64,000 nt of DNA from Methylosinus sp. PW1 (GCF_000745215.1 NZ_JQNK01000009.1:2170001-2234000); one strand, 5' to 3'; numbered from the stretch's first letter, positions 1 to 9,261 are shown. Made by a program: numbers and translations. The notes: generated by a model from the sequence alone, not told the origin.

Positions 1-453
1 GGCGGCGGGATAAAGAAGGTTCTGGACCGTTTCGCCGGACGGCCCTTCTTCATCTGCAACACCGACGCTTTCTGGATCGGCGCGCGCGCCGATAATCTGC
101 GCCGCCTCGCCGATCTCTGGGACCCGGAGATCATGGACATCGCTCTGCTGCTGGCGCCGCGCCTCGGCAGCGTCGGCGTCGATTGGGACGGCGATTTTCA
201 TCGGGCGGCGGACGGCCGGCTGACGAAGCGCGCCGTGGGGGAGACCGCGGATTTCGTCTATGCCGGAATAGGCGTCGTCAAGCCGCAATTGTTCGAGACT
301 GTCGAGCAGGATGTGTTTCCCCTCGCGCCGTTTTTCTTTCGCGCGGCGGAGCAGGGGCGGCTCTTCGGCGCGCCGCTCGACGGCAAATGGCTGCATGTCG
401 GCACGATGGCGGCGATAGAGGAAGCCGAGCGCGCCGTCGCCGCGGCGGGCTGA
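1..453 (+). CDS. Nucleotidyltransferase, C-terminal part (MurU-like)
   Basis: The reading frame is open from base 1 to a TGA at 451-453, so the gene starts outside the window. The visible 150 residues begin with GGGIKKVLDRF and continue with ICNTDAFW, the pattern of sugar-1-phosphate nucleotidyltransferases with a GT-A fold. The later YAGIGVVKPQLF and the end around GKWLHVGT resemble alphaproteobacterial MurNAc-1-phosphate uridylyltransferase (MurU), which recycles peptidoglycan sugars. The N-terminal nucleotide-binding motif is not visible, so the exact sugar substrate is an inference. An internal ATG at 133 is not the start, because homology continues upstream of it. Confidence 0.75.
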   Translation, partial: GGGIKKVLDRFAGRPFFICNTDAFWIGARADNLRRLADLWDPEIMDIALLLAPRLGSVGVDWDGDFHRAADGRLTKRAVGETADFVYAGIGVVKPQLFETVEQDVFPLAPFFFRAAEQGRLFGAPLDGKWLHVGTMAAIEEAERAVAAAG

Positions 454-637
454 TCGCGCCGAATCGCAGGGGACGGCGGGATCCGCCAGAGTTTCTTTAC
501 CCAGATGCGCCTTCGCCGGCTCGTAGCGCGAAGACTCGGCTTTTTATGACTTCGAGAGCGTGGCATAGTCGATGCTACGCTCCAGCTGGATTCTGCCGCT
601 CACCACAATTTTGACGCTCACGGGACCGTGAACCGCG

Positions 638-1813
638 ATGATCGAATTGGCGCCGACCTTGTTTTTATTCGGCGCCTTCATGCTGTCGCTGCTGGGCGTC
701 TTTCTCTATGCGATCTGGCGAGGAGACGAAGAGGCGCAAGAGCTCTGGTGGTGGTCCGCCGTTTTCGCGACCGCCGGCGCCGCGGCGCTCACCTACGCCT
801 TCCGCAACGAGGCCGAATGGCTGTCGATCATTTTCGGCAATGCGCTCAATATGTGGTCTTGCGGCCTGCTCTGGACAGGCGTCGTCGTCTTCGTCGAGAA
901 GCCCGTTCGCCTGCCGCTCGCTCTTCTCGGCGGCGCGATCTGGATCGCCGGCCTCTGGCGCATGGGCATTCACATGCGCATCGCGGAAACGGCGGCGATC
1001 TCGGCGGTCTATGAAGCCGCCGCGGCCTGGGAATTGTTCCGCTACAATCGGATCCGCGAGCAGCGTCTCGTCTCGTCGCGCGTGACGGCCTGGATCATCG
1101 CTCTCCAGGCCGCGCTCGATTTCGCGCTCGCGGTCGCCGCGCCCTTTCTCGTGGTGGACAATGAGAGCTTTCTCACCAGCCCTTACCTCAAGGCTCGTTT
1201 TCTCGAGCTCTCGGGCTTCGTCGCCATTCTCGGCTTTCTGGTGGCGACGCTCTCCAAAGAGCGCCTCGCCAAGCGAAGAGAAGTCGCGGCGATGATCGAT
1301 CCGCTGACCGGCCTTCCCAATCGGCGAGCTTTCGAACGGGCGGTCGAGCGCGCGAAGCGGTCGGCCCCTGCGCCGTCGACGGCGGTGCTCGTCTTCGATC
1401 TCGACAATTTCAAATATATCAACGACCGCTTCGGCCATGCCGAGGGCGACCGCGTGCTGGCCGTCTTCGGCGCGACGGCGACGCGAAACACGCGATCGAG
1501 CGACATGCTGGCGCGCATCGGCGGCGAGGAATTCGTCGCCATCCTCTCTCCGGCCGATCGGACGAGCGCATTGGCGATCGCCGAACGCATTCGCTCGGCT
1601 TTCATCCACGACGCAGCGCATCTCGCGGACGGCGCGGCGACCGTCAGCGTCGGCGTCACCGTGCTCGAGGATGCGACGCCGGATCTCGCCGCCATGACCC
1701 GCGTCGCCGACGATGCGCTCTATCGCGCCAAGGCGGAGGGGCGCAATCGCGTGATCTTCGCCGGCGCGCAACGACGTGGCGATGCAGGCATCCTGAGCGT
1801 AACAGCGCGTTAA
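638..1813 (+). CDS. Membrane-anchored diguanylate cyclase (GGDEF)
   Basis: A 391-residue protein that should make cyclic di-GMP from two GTP. Residues about 1-205 form six or seven hydrophobic segments (a membrane sensor part with no family I recognise). The GGDEF domain follows from about 219, starting with DPLTGLPNRRAF. The active-site motif GGEEF is at residues 295-299, and an RSSD sequence five residues before it fits the RxxD inhibitory c-di-GMP site, so product feedback is likely. No EAL domain is present. It stands alone, with about 185 bases of non-coding sequence upstream. The signal sensed is unknown. Confidence 0.9.
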   Translation: MIELAPTLFLFGAFMLSLLGVFLYAIWRGDEEAQELWWWSAVFATAGAAALTYAFRNEAEWLSIIFGNALNMWSCGLLWTGVVVFVEKPVRLPLALLGGAIWIAGLWRMGIHMRIAETAAISAVYEAAAAWELFRYNRIREQRLVSSRVTAWIIALQAALDFALAVAAPFLVVDNESFLTSPYLKARFLELSGFVAILGFLVATLSKERLAKRREVAAMIDPLTGLPNRRAFERAVERAKRSAPAPSTAVLVFDLDNFKYINDRFGHAEGDRVLAVFGATATRNTRSSDMLARIGGEEFVAILSPADRTSALAIAERIRSAFIHDAAHLADGAATVSVGVTVLEDATPDLAAMTRVADDALYRAKAEGRNRVIFAGAQRRGDAGILSVTAR

Positions 1814-1903
1814 CCAAAGCGCATCCATACTGCCCCTACGTGCCGTGAGCCTCGCCGCGTGACGCGGGCGGCCGGCGCACGCCACGCTTGTCTCAGGGCC
1901 GTC

Positions 1904-3394
1904 ATGGGCGAGATCATCGAATCGTTAGTGATCGGCGCGGGGCCTGCGGGCCTCACCGCCGCTTATGTTCTGGCGAAGAACGGCCACGAGGTTCTCGTCC
2001 TCGAGCAGGACCGATCCTATGTCGGCGGCATCAGCCGCACCGCGAGCTACAAGGGCTTTCTCTTCGACATAGGCGGCCATCGCTTCTTCTCGAAATCGAA
2101 AGAGATCGTCGATCTGTGGGACGAGATCCTCCCGCATGATTTTATCGAGCGGCCGCGTCTGTCGCGCATCTTCTATCGCGAGAAATTCTACGCCTATCCG
2201 CTGAAGGCCTTCGAGGCGCTGAAGAATCTCGGGCTCTTCGAGAGCGCGCTGTGCATGGCGTCCTTCGCCTTCGCCAAGGCCTTTCCGGTGAAGGAGCCGC
2301 GCTCCTTTCATCAATGGGTGCGCAATCAGTTCGGCGAGCGGCTGTTCGGCATTTTCTTCAAGACCTATACCGAAAAAGTGTGGGGCATGAGCTGCGACGA
2401 TATCTCCGCCGATTGGGCGGCGCAGCGCATCAAGGGCCTCAGCCTCGGCGCGGCGATCATCGACGGCTTGCGCCGCTCCTTGAAGCTCCGCAAATCCAGC
2501 AACGCCGCGAAGACGCTGATCGAATCCTTCCGCTATCCGCGTCGCGGCCCCGGCATGATGTGGGAAGCCGCCGCGCGCAAGATGCAGAAGCTCGGCGGCG
2601 GTCTGCGAATGGGCTGCAAGGTCGAGCAGCTCGCTTTCGATGAAGCGAGCGGAATTTGGACCGTCGCGACGCGCGATGCGCAAGGCGTCGTCGAGACGCA
2701 TCGCGCGCGCAATGTGCTCTCCTCCGCGCCGCTGCGCGAGGTGATGAATGCGCTGACGCCGACGCCGCTCAGCCTCTTCAATGCGCGCGCGCTCGCCTAT
2801 CGCGATTTTCTCACCGTCGTGCTGATCGGACGGCCGCAGGAGGAGTTCCCCGACAATTGGATCTATATTCATGATCCGTCGGTGAAGGTCGGCCGCGTGC
2901 AGAATTTCAAATCCTGGTCGCCGGAGATGATCGCGGACGGCGTCTCCACTTGTCTCGGCCTCGAATATTTCTGCTTCGAGGGCGATGGATTGTGGAACGC
3001 TGCGGATGCCGATCTCATCGCGCTCGCCAAGGACGAGATCGCGAAGATCGGCCTCATGACGGCGGAGGATGTGCGCGACGCCTGTGTCGTGCGTCAGGCC
3101 AAGGCCTATCCGGTCTATGACGATTCCTACGCCGCCAATGTGCAGGCGATTCGTCTCGAGCTGGCGGCGCGCTATCCGGGCCTGCATCTCGTCGGCCGCA
3201 ACGGCATGCACAAATACAACAACCAGGATCATGCGATGATGACCGGCATGTTGACCGCGCTCAACATCATCGCCGGCCGCGCCGTCTATGACGTCTGGGG
3301 CGTGAACGAGGACGCCGAATATACGGAAGCCGGCGTCTCCGGCGCGCAGCAGGCGCTGGCGAGCGAACGTCTCGTGCCGAAGCGGGTCGCTTGA
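1904..3394 (+). CDS. FAD-dependent oxidoreductase, UDP-galactopyranose mutase-like
   Basis: A 496-residue flavoprotein. The ATG at 1904 is preferred over an in-frame GTG at 1859 because the Rossmann motif VIGAGPAGLTAAYVL follows at once, then an acidic residue in VLEQD and GGISRT. GGHRFFSK and NGMHKYNNQDHAM near the C-terminus are typical of the protoporphyrinogen-oxidase/UDP-galactopyranose-mutase-like amine oxidase superfamily found in polysaccharide loci. Substrate is not determined by sequence. It is followed after one base by a GtrA-like gene and then a large membrane protein, so the three probably form one operon acting on a cell-surface or lipid-linked sugar. Confidence 0.8.
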   Translation: MGEIIESLVIGAGPAGLTAAYVLAKNGHEVLVLEQDRSYVGGISRTASYKGFLFDIGGHRFFSKSKEIVDLWDEILPHDFIERPRLSRIFYREKFYAYPLKAFEALKNLGLFESALCMASFAFAKAFPVKEPRSFHQWVRNQFGERLFGIFFKTYTEKVWGMSCDDISADWAAQRIKGLSLGAAIIDGLRRSLKLRKSSNAAKTLIESFRYPRRGPGMMWEAAARKMQKLGGGLRMGCKVEQLAFDEASGIWTVATRDAQGVVETHRARNVLSSAPLREVMNALTPTPLSLFNARALAYRDFLTVVLIGRPQEEFPDNWIYIHDPSVKVGRVQNFKSWSPEMIADGVSTCLGLEYFCFEGDGLWNAADADLIALAKDEIAKIGLMTAEDVRDACVVRQAKAYPVYDDSYAANVQAIRLELAARYPGLHLVGRNGMHKYNNQDHAMMTGMLTALNIIAGRAVYDVWGVNEDAEYTEAGVSGAQQALASERLVPKRVA

Positions 3395-3395
3395 C

Positions 3396-3827
3396 GTGTC
3401 GACGCATCGCGTCTTCGCCGCGACGCGCTTGCTGCGCGATCTCGTCGCCTATGGGCTGGCGAGCGGCGCGGCGCTGGCGCTCGACTATGGGCTATTGCTG
3501 CTCTGTCATAAGACGCTCGGCATTCCCTATCTCATCGCAGCGGCGATCGGCTTTTGCGGCGGGCTCGCGCTCGTCTATGCGCTCAGCATAGCGGTGGTGT
3601 TCCGTGATCGGCGCAGCGTGCGGCCGGCGTCGGAATTCACGCTCTTCTGCGTCATCGGCCTCGCCGGCTTGCTCGTCACCGAGGCGCTGATGCTCCTCCT
3701 CGTCGGCCGTCTCGGCTTCGATCCCGCCTTTGCGAAAATTCCGACGGCGGGCGTCGTCTTCCTGTTCAATTTCACCGCGCGCCGCGCGCTTCTGTTCTCG
3801 GCGCCGGCCGCCAAGGCCTCTGCGTGA
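3396..3827 (+). CDS. GtrA-like membrane protein
   Basis: A 143-residue protein starting at GTG 3396, one base after the preceding stop. It has four hydrophobic segments (about residues 14-35, 45-68, 80-104 and 112-130). The ending FNFTARRALLF is typical of the GtrA/DPMS2 family, whose members are thought to help flip undecaprenyl-phosphate-linked sugars across the inner membrane. No GtrB-type glycosyltransferase is next to it. The downstream gene begins inside its last codons (GTGA overlap), which points to translational coupling. Confidence 0.85.
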   Translation: MSTHRVFAATRLLRDLVAYGLASGAALALDYGLLLLCHKTLGIPYLIAAAIGFCGGLALVYALSIAVVFRDRRSVRPASEFTLFCVIGLAGLLVTEALMLLLVGRLGFDPAFAKIPTAGVVFLFNFTARRALLFSAPAAKASA

Positions 3828-5626
3828 GCGCGCTCGCCGCCGAAACGGCGCGCGTCCATGTGCGGACGCGTCGGGAAATTCCGCTTCTCGCCGCCATTAT
3901 CCCAGCGCTCGCCGGCGCTGCGCTATTGACGCTCCCTCGCGCGCGCGCCGTGTGGAGCGCTGGCGAATTCTACGATTCCGACGACGCCATGCGCGCCGTG
4001 CAGCTGCGCGATCTGCTCGCCGGCCAATCCTGGTTCGATATGACGGCGCGAAGGCTCGATCCGCCGGACGGGCTCTTCATGCATTGGTCGCGCATCGTCG
4101 ATACGCCGCTCGCCGCGCTCGATCTGATGTTCGGGCTGCTGCTCGCGCCGGAGATGGCGGAGCGGGCGACGCGGCTCGCCTTTCCCATTCTCTGCCTCGC
4201 TCTGCTCTTCGCGCTCGCCGCTTTTGCCGCGCGAGTCGTGGCGGATCGTCCGGCGCGCATGCTCGCCGTCTGGCTGGTCTTTCTCTCGGCGCCGATGTTC
4301 ATGCAATTCACGCCGGGCCGCATCGATCATCACGCGCCGCAGATCGTGCTGCTGATGGCGACATTCGGCCTTATCGCGCTCGGCCTCGGCTCCAAGCGTC
4401 CTCTGGCGCTCGCGGCCGCCGCGGCGCCGCTCGCTCTGTCGCTCGCGATCAGCCTCGAGAATCTTCCCTTCTTCATCGTGCTGCTGGCGGCGCCGGCGAT
4501 CCTCTTCCTCATCGAAGGCGTGGCGGCGTCGCGCCGCCTTCTCTCATTCGCTCTCGGTCTGCTCGTCTTCGCGCCGCTCGCTTACGCGGCGACTGTCGCG
4601 CCGTCGCGCTATGGCCTCTCGGCCTGCGACGCCTATTCGGCCGTCCATATTCGCGCCATCCTCGTCGGCGCGCTCGGCTTCGCGGCGCTGTCCGCCGCCG
4701 CGCCGCGCCTCGAGACGTTTGCGCGCCGCGCCATCGCGCTCGGTCTCGTCGGCGCGGCGGCGCTCGGGGCGCTCGTCGCCAGCGCGCCGCAATGTCTCGG
4801 CGATCCGCTGGTCGGGCTCGATCCGCTGCTGCGCGATCTCTGGCTTTCCCATGTCACCGAGGCCAAGCCGCTGAAGGCTTTTGTTTCCGATCCGGCCCTG
4901 ATGGTCTCCACCGCGGCGCCGGTGCTGCTCGGCCTCCTCGCCGCCATTGTCCTCGCCTGGCGGGAGCGCGGCCTCGCGCGTGGGCGCTGGGCCATGCTCG
5001 CCGCGGCGATCCTCGTCGGCTTCGCCGCGGCGCTTTGGCAGATTCGCGTCTTCTCCTCGGTCACGCCGCTGGCCATGGTCGCGCTCGCCGGCGCGGCGGC
5101 CGCGCTATCGGCGCGCCTCGCTCATGTCATGCCGCTGCTGCGCTGGCTCTCGATCGGCCTGCTCTGCCTCTTCGTCTCGCCCATGGGCCTCGCTCTGGTG
5201 CTGCAGTCGGACGGCGAGGCCGCCCCGCGCGAGACCCGCCGCACCTGCCTCGAGGCCGCGGCCTTCTCTGGCCTCGCGGCGCTGCCGCCGGCGCGCATCG
5301 TCGCGCCGGTCGATATGGGCGCGCATATTCTCGCCTTCACGCCGCATCATGTCTTCGCCGCGCCCTATCATCGCGACAATCGCGGCAATCGCCTCGCGGT
5401 CGACGCTTTTCTGGCCGACCCTGCCGCGGCCGAGCGCCTGCTGCGCGCCGCTGGCGCCGAGCTGCTGCTCTGGTGCGACGGCGGCGAGACCGGCAACGCC
5501 CTCATCGAGCGCGCGCCCCATGGGCTGGCGGCCGCCCTCGCGCGTGGCGAGAGCCCCCCCTTTCTCGAGAAAATCCCACTCGAGCGCTCGCCTTTCCATG
5601 TTTTCGCCCTGCGTCTTGCGCAATAA
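3824..5626 (+). CDS. Polytopic membrane protein, GT-C/STT3-like
   Basis: A 600-residue protein with about 11-13 membrane segments, starting at GTG 3824 and overlapping the GtrA gene. The first large extracytoplasmic loop has YDSDDAMRAVQ, placed like the first acidic motif of GT-C glycosyltransferases. About 100 residues later PGRIDHHAPQ resembles the acidic/His motif of archaeal AglB and other STT3 oligosaccharyltransferases. Near the C-terminus PVDMGAHILAFTPHHV sits where STT3 proteins carry the WWDYG region, but the WW is absent. Together with its GtrA partner this suggests a transferase using a lipid-linked sugar. Acceptor and donor are unknown, and the STT3 relation is my inference. Confidence 0.65.
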   Translation: MSALAAETARVHVRTRREIPLLAAIIPALAGAALLTLPRARAVWSAGEFYDSDDAMRAVQLRDLLAGQSWFDMTARRLDPPDGLFMHWSRIVDTPLAALDLMFGLLLAPEMAERATRLAFPILCLALLFALAAFAARVVADRPARMLAVWLVFLSAPMFMQFTPGRIDHHAPQIVLLMATFGLIALGLGSKRPLALAAAAAPLALSLAISLENLPFFIVLLAAPAILFLIEGVAASRRLLSFALGLLVFAPLAYAATVAPSRYGLSACDAYSAVHIRAILVGALGFAALSAAAPRLETFARRAIALGLVGAAALGALVASAPQCLGDPLVGLDPLLRDLWLSHVTEAKPLKAFVSDPALMVSTAAPVLLGLLAAIVLAWRERGLARGRWAMLAAAILVGFAAALWQIRVFSSVTPLAMVALAGAAAALSARLAHVMPLLRWLSIGLLCLFVSPMGLALVLQSDGEAAPRETRRTCLEAAAFSGLAALPPARIVAPVDMGAHILAFTPHHVFAAPYHRDNRGNRLAVDAFLADPAAAERLLRAAGAELLLWCDGGETGNALIERAPHGLAAALARGESPPFLEKIPLERSPFHVFALRLAQ

Positions 5627-5652
5627 TATCCGGCGCATCGCCGCTCCCGCCA

Positions 5653-5760
5653 CTAGACTCATTCGGGTTCGAATTGAACCCGAATGAGTCTAGATCTCCT
5701 TGTTTGCTCGTGTTTTCTTCACGCGAACCGGTTCCCACTTCGCTCGAAAACACTCTATAG
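5653..5760. repeat. Dispersed palindromic repeat, family C copy 1
   Basis: Arms 5653-5670 and 5676-5693 form a perfect 18-bp inverted repeat around a 5-base loop. A conserved tail follows, containing CGCGAACCGGTTCCCACTTC (5731-5750 region). A second copy lies inverted at 24517-24613. The hairpin can act as a transcript end or mRNA stabiliser after the GT-C gene, but it has no good T-tract. Confidence 0.85.
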
Positions 5761-5776
5761 GAATCCGATACCGCCC

Positions 5777-6763
5777 ATGTCCGCATCGCTGATCGATCGC
5801 CGCCGGCTCCTCCTCGCCGCTTCCAGTCTGCCCTTCGCCCGGCCGTCCTTTGCGCAGCAGGCGCTGGAGGCGGAGGAGGATCTGCAAGTGCGGATCGAGA
5901 ACCGATCCACGCCCGAGCTCTGCGCCGAGAAGGACAATATCGAGCTGGATTTCGTCTCGCCGCAGGTGCGGCGCATGCGCGTGCAGGCGGTTCATCCCTC
6001 CTATATCGGCATGATCGGCTCGGACCGCTGGGCGCCGGATTGGACGAGCTGCGATCTCTCGCACGACTCCAAATTCGCCGCCGACGCGCGCCGCCTCACC
6101 TTTTGGGAGACGCCGGAATTCTGGCTGGTCGGCTACACTTTCCCCTCCTTCTGGCGGCCCAATGACGTGCCCGTGCGCGTCGGCGACCGGGTGGAGAAGG
6201 GCTTTCATCTCGTGCAGCTGTGGATGACCTATCGCGAGCGCGCGGAGGAAATTCTGGTCTTCTATCCGCCGGACGGCTATTGGCGTGCGCGCCCGCTGCC
6301 TTTCGAGGACATGCGCTGGACGGCCTATGGCTCCTCCTTCCTCATCGGCCCGGTGGAGGTGCAGGAGCGCCCCATCGTCGCGCTGAAGGAAATCGTCTTC
6401 GATCCGCAGACGCGCAGCTTCACCCTGCGTTTCCGTCGCGGCGGCGAGGCGAAGATTCGTCTCGGCTCCATCGATCAGGACCGCATCGTGCTCGATGTCT
6501 CCTATAGCGACGCAATGCCGGACAGCCTGCCCTTCGCCTCGCTGCGGTCCATGTACACCACGCAATCGATGAGCGACGCTGCTCTGGTCGCCTGGCGCAC
6601 GAAGCGCGGCATAGGCTGGCAGGAGGCGCCGGTCATCGGCTTTCCCGGCGCGCCGGCGACGGAAATCTGGCTCGGCCGACATATGCCGTCGCGGCACAAT
6701 CTCTCGGCGCCGGACATGGTGTTCGGCAAGTTTCAATCGACGGCGACGACGGCGGTCAAATGA
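5777..6763 (+). CDS. Exported protein of unknown function
   Basis: A 328-residue protein. The frame is open further upstream into the repeat, but ATG 5777 gives a clean export signal: DRRRLLLAASSLPFARPSFA, with an Arg cluster compatible with a Tat signal and a likely cleavage after FAQQA or SFA. The mature part is mostly beta-strand in character, with many Trp and Tyr residues (for example WAPDWTSCDLSHD and RLTFWETPEFWLVGYTFPSFW). I do not recognise a family. Its stop overlaps the start of the next gene (ATGA), so it is co-translated with a membrane acyltransferase and may handle the same envelope glycan or lipid. Confidence 0.7.
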   Translation: MSASLIDRRRLLLAASSLPFARPSFAQQALEAEEDLQVRIENRSTPELCAEKDNIELDFVSPQVRRMRVQAVHPSYIGMIGSDRWAPDWTSCDLSHDSKFAADARRLTFWETPEFWLVGYTFPSFWRPNDVPVRVGDRVEKGFHLVQLWMTYRERAEEILVFYPPDGYWRARPLPFEDMRWTAYGSSFLIGPVEVQERPIVALKEIVFDPQTRSFTLRFRRGGEAKIRLGSIDQDRIVLDVSYSDAMPDSLPFASLRSMYTTQSMSDAALVAWRTKRGIGWQEAPVIGFPGAPATEIWLGRHMPSRHNLSAPDMVFGKFQSTATTAVK

Positions 6764-7665
6764 CCGCGCGGCTCTTATGGCTGGATGTCGCGCGCGGCCT
6801 CGCCGTGCTGGCGATGTTCGCCTTTCACTTCGGCTGGGATCTCGGCCATTTCGGCCATATCGATCCCGACATTCCCTATACGGACGCTTTTAAGGCGTTC
6901 GGCCATGCGATCGCGGCGAGCTTTCTCTTCATCGCCGGCGTGTCGCTGACTCTCGCGCATGTGACGGCGTTTCGCGCGCGCGCCTATTGGCGCCGGCTCG
7001 CTCTGCTCATCGGCGCCGCGCTGCTGGTGAGCGCTGGGACCTATATCGCCTTCCCGTCGAGCTTCGTCTTTTTCGGCATTCTGCATTGCATAGCGGCGGC
7101 GAGCCTGCTCGCTCTGCCTTTCCTGCGGCTGCCCTGGCCGGCGGCTTTCGCCGCGGGCTTCGCCTTGGTCATCGCATCCTTCTTCGCGCGCGCGTCTTTC
7201 TTCGATGCGCCGTGGTTCTGGTGGACGGGGCTTTCGACCTTCGAGCCGATGACCAATGATTATCGCCCGCTCGCGCCCTGGGCGGGGGCGCTGCTCTTCG
7301 GCGTCGGCGCGGGGAAGCTGGCGCGTCTACGCCCGGCGACCGTCGCCAGCACGCAAGGCAATGTGGCGACGCGGGCCGTCGCCTTGCTCGGGCGGCGTAG
7401 CCTCGCGCTCTATCTCCTGCATCAGCCTTTGTTCTTCGCCAGCTTCACCGCCGTCGCCATGCTGCTCGCGCCGATGCAGAATGCGCGTTTCGAGGAAGCC
7501 TGCCGCGCGCAATGCGTGGCGTCCGGCGCCAATGCTCGAAAATGCGAGACGGCCTGCGATTGCGCGGCGCGTGAGGCGGCGCGGGAGGATGCGCTGCCCG
7601 ACGCCACGACCGACGAAGGCCGCGCGCGTCTCGAGCGCATCGCGCGCGCCTGCGTGGTGAAATAG
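6760..7665 (+). CDS. DUF1624/HGSNAT-like membrane acyltransferase
   Basis: A 301-residue protein with about seven membrane segments. It opens with RLLWLDVARGLAVLAMFAFHF, where WLDVARGLAV and the membrane-embedded His are hallmarks of the DUF1624 / heparan-alpha-glucosaminide N-acetyltransferase catalytic family, which moves acetyl groups across the membrane onto sugars. The last 55 residues are unusual: a soluble tail with six Cys residues (CRAQC, CETACDC and a late C). Such a tail could bind metal or form disulfides, and is not part of the core family. It overlaps the upstream exported protein by four bases. Confidence 0.75.
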   Translation: MTARLLWLDVARGLAVLAMFAFHFGWDLGHFGHIDPDIPYTDAFKAFGHAIAASFLFIAGVSLTLAHVTAFRARAYWRRLALLIGAALLVSAGTYIAFPSSFVFFGILHCIAAASLLALPFLRLPWPAAFAAGFALVIASFFARASFFDAPWFWWTGLSTFEPMTNDYRPLAPWAGALLFGVGAGKLARLRPATVASTQGNVATRAVALLGRRSLALYLLHQPLFFASFTAVAMLLAPMQNARFEEACRAQCVASGANARKCETACDCAAREAAREDALPDATTDEGRARLERIARACVVK

Positions 7666-7689
7666 CTTTGTGCGCCTTGCGCTGCGTCG

Positions 7690-7788
7690 GCCGTCTTCCT
7701 TCTCTCGCGAGCGGGGAGAAGGTGAGGATGAGGGGCTTGGGGCGTTTTCCGTTTGTGGCTCGCGCCCCGAGCCTCTCACCCTGAAAGC
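7690..7788. repeat. Dispersed repeat, family A copy 1
   Basis: GC-rich palindromic block with CTCGCGAGCGGGGAGAAGG, then GGGGCTTGGGGCG pairing with CGCCCCGAGCCTCTC. It resembles blocks at 34098-34222 and 51240-51361. It fills the gap between two convergent genes, where it could end transcription from both sides. Confidence 0.8.
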
Positions 7789-7791
7789 GTA

Positions 7792-9198
7792 TCAATCATT
7801 CGGCGCGAGCATATTCTCCGGCCGCACCAGCGCGTCGAATTCGGCGTCCGTCACCTTGCCGGATTTCAGCGCCTCCTCGCGCAAAGTCGTGCCATTGTGA
7901 TGCGCGGCGCGCGCGATCTTCGAGGCCGCGTCATAGCCGATCTTGGGCGCGAGCGCCGTCACCAGCATCAGCGAGCGCTCCAAGAAATTCTTGATATTCG
8001 CCTCGTCCGGCTCGATCCCGTCGATGCAGCGGGTGATGAAGCTGTCGATGCCGTCGGCGAGCAATATTGTCGATTCGAGCAGCGCCGCAGCGATCACCGG
8101 CTTCAAAACGTTCAGCTCGAGATGGCCCTGCGAGGCGGCGAAGGTGATGGTGGCGTTATTGCCGAAGACGCGCGTGCAGACCATGGTCAGCGCTTCGACC
8201 TGGGTCGGATTGACCTTGCCGGGCATGATGGAGGAGCCGGGCTCGTTCTCCGGCAGCTTCAGCTCGGCGAGGCCGGCGCGCGGGCCGCAGCCGAGCAGGC
8301 GAATGTCGCAGCCGATCTTATAGAGGCCGGCGGCGAGCGCATTCAGCGCGCCATGGGCGAAGACGGCGGCGTCATGGGCGGCGAGCGCCTCGAATTTATT
8401 CGGCGCCGTCTGGAACGGCAGGCCGGTCTGCGCCGCGATCTTGGCCGCGACCGCCTCGGCGAAGCCCTTATAGGTGTTGACGCCCGTGCCGACGGCGGTG
8501 CCGCCCTGGGCGAGCAGGAACAAATCCTCGAGCCCCTGGCGGATGCGCTTGGCGCCGAACTCCGCCTGCGCCGCATAGCCGGAAAATTCCTGGCCCAGCG
8601 TCACCGGCGTCGCGTCCTGCAAATGGGTGCGGCCGATCTTGACGATATGCTCGAAGGCCTTGGACTTGGCGGCGAGCGCAGCGTGCAGCCGCTCCACCGC
8701 CGGCAGCAGGCGCTGCGATATGGCGATGGCCGCGGCGACATGAATGGCGGTCGGGAAGCTGTCGTTGGAGGATTGGCCGAGATTGACATGGTCATTGGGG
8801 TGGACCGGCGCCTTGGCTCCGCGGCCGGCGCCCAGCGCCTCATTGGCGCGATTGGCGATCACCTCATTGACGTTCATGTTGGATTGCGTGCCGGAGCCGG
8901 TCTGCCAGACGACGAGCGGGAAATGCGCGTCGAGCTTGCCCTCGATCACCTCGCGGGCGGCGGCGGAAATCGCGGCGGCGACTTCCGGCTTCAGCAGGCC
9001 TTTCTCGAGATTGGCCTCGGCGGCGGCGAGCTTCACCCGCGCCAGCGCATGGACGATCTCGATCGGCATGCGGCCGACGCCGATGGGGAAATTCTGCCGC
9101 GACCGCTCCGTCTGCGCGCCCCAATAGGCGGAGGCCGGAACCTCTATGTCGCCAAAGGAATCGCGCTCGGTTCGGAATTCGGTCGTCTTGTCGGTCAT
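7792..9198 (-). CDS. fumC: Class II fumarate hydratase
   Basis: A 468-residue enzyme of full family length that interconverts fumarate and malate in the TCA cycle without an iron-sulfur cluster. It begins [20 protein letters not shown], carries the catalytic-region motif [17 protein letters not shown], and has the superfamily signature [13 protein letters not shown], whose serine loop supplies the base. Homologues are cytosolic homotetramers. It is transcribed alone; 63 bases separate it from the stop of ecfG, which runs the same way, so read-through is possible. Confidence 0.97.
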   Translation of the reverse strand: MTDKTTEFRTERDSFGDIEVPASAYWGAQTERSRQNFPIGVGRMPIEIVHALARVKLAAAEANLEKGLLKPEVAAAISAAAREVIEGKLDAHFPLVVWQTGSGTQSNMNVNEVIANRANEALGAGRGAKAPVHPNDHVNLGQSSNDSFPTAIHVAAAIAISQRLLPAVERLHAALAAKSKAFEHIVKIGRTHLQDATPVTLGQEFSGYAAQAEFGAKRIRQGLEDLFLLAQGGTAVGTGVNTYKGFAEAVAAKIAAQTGLPFQTAPNKFEALAAHDAAVFAHGALNALAAGLYKIGCDIRLLGCGPRAGLAELKLPENEPGSSIMPGKVNPTQVEALTMVCTRVFGNNATITFAASQGHLELNVLKPVIAAALLESTILLADGIDSFITRCIDGIEPDEANIKNFLERSLMLVTALAPKIGYDAASKIARAAHHNGTTLREEALKSGKVTDAEFDALVRPENMLAPND

Positions 9199-9261
9199 CG
9201 GTCTCGCTCGCGGGAAAATTATCGGGCTCGAGCTTCCCTATGGGGCATTTCGGCCTGTCTA

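Noticed and set aside
3730..5760. 676-codon plus-strand frame overlapping the GT-C gene
   Set aside because: Strongly Arg-rich and no hydrophobic pattern. The other frame holds a coherent membrane protein with matching start overlap.
5684..5776. Upstream start for the exported protein within repeat C
   Set aside because: It would hide the signal peptide. The sequence belongs to the dispersed repeat.
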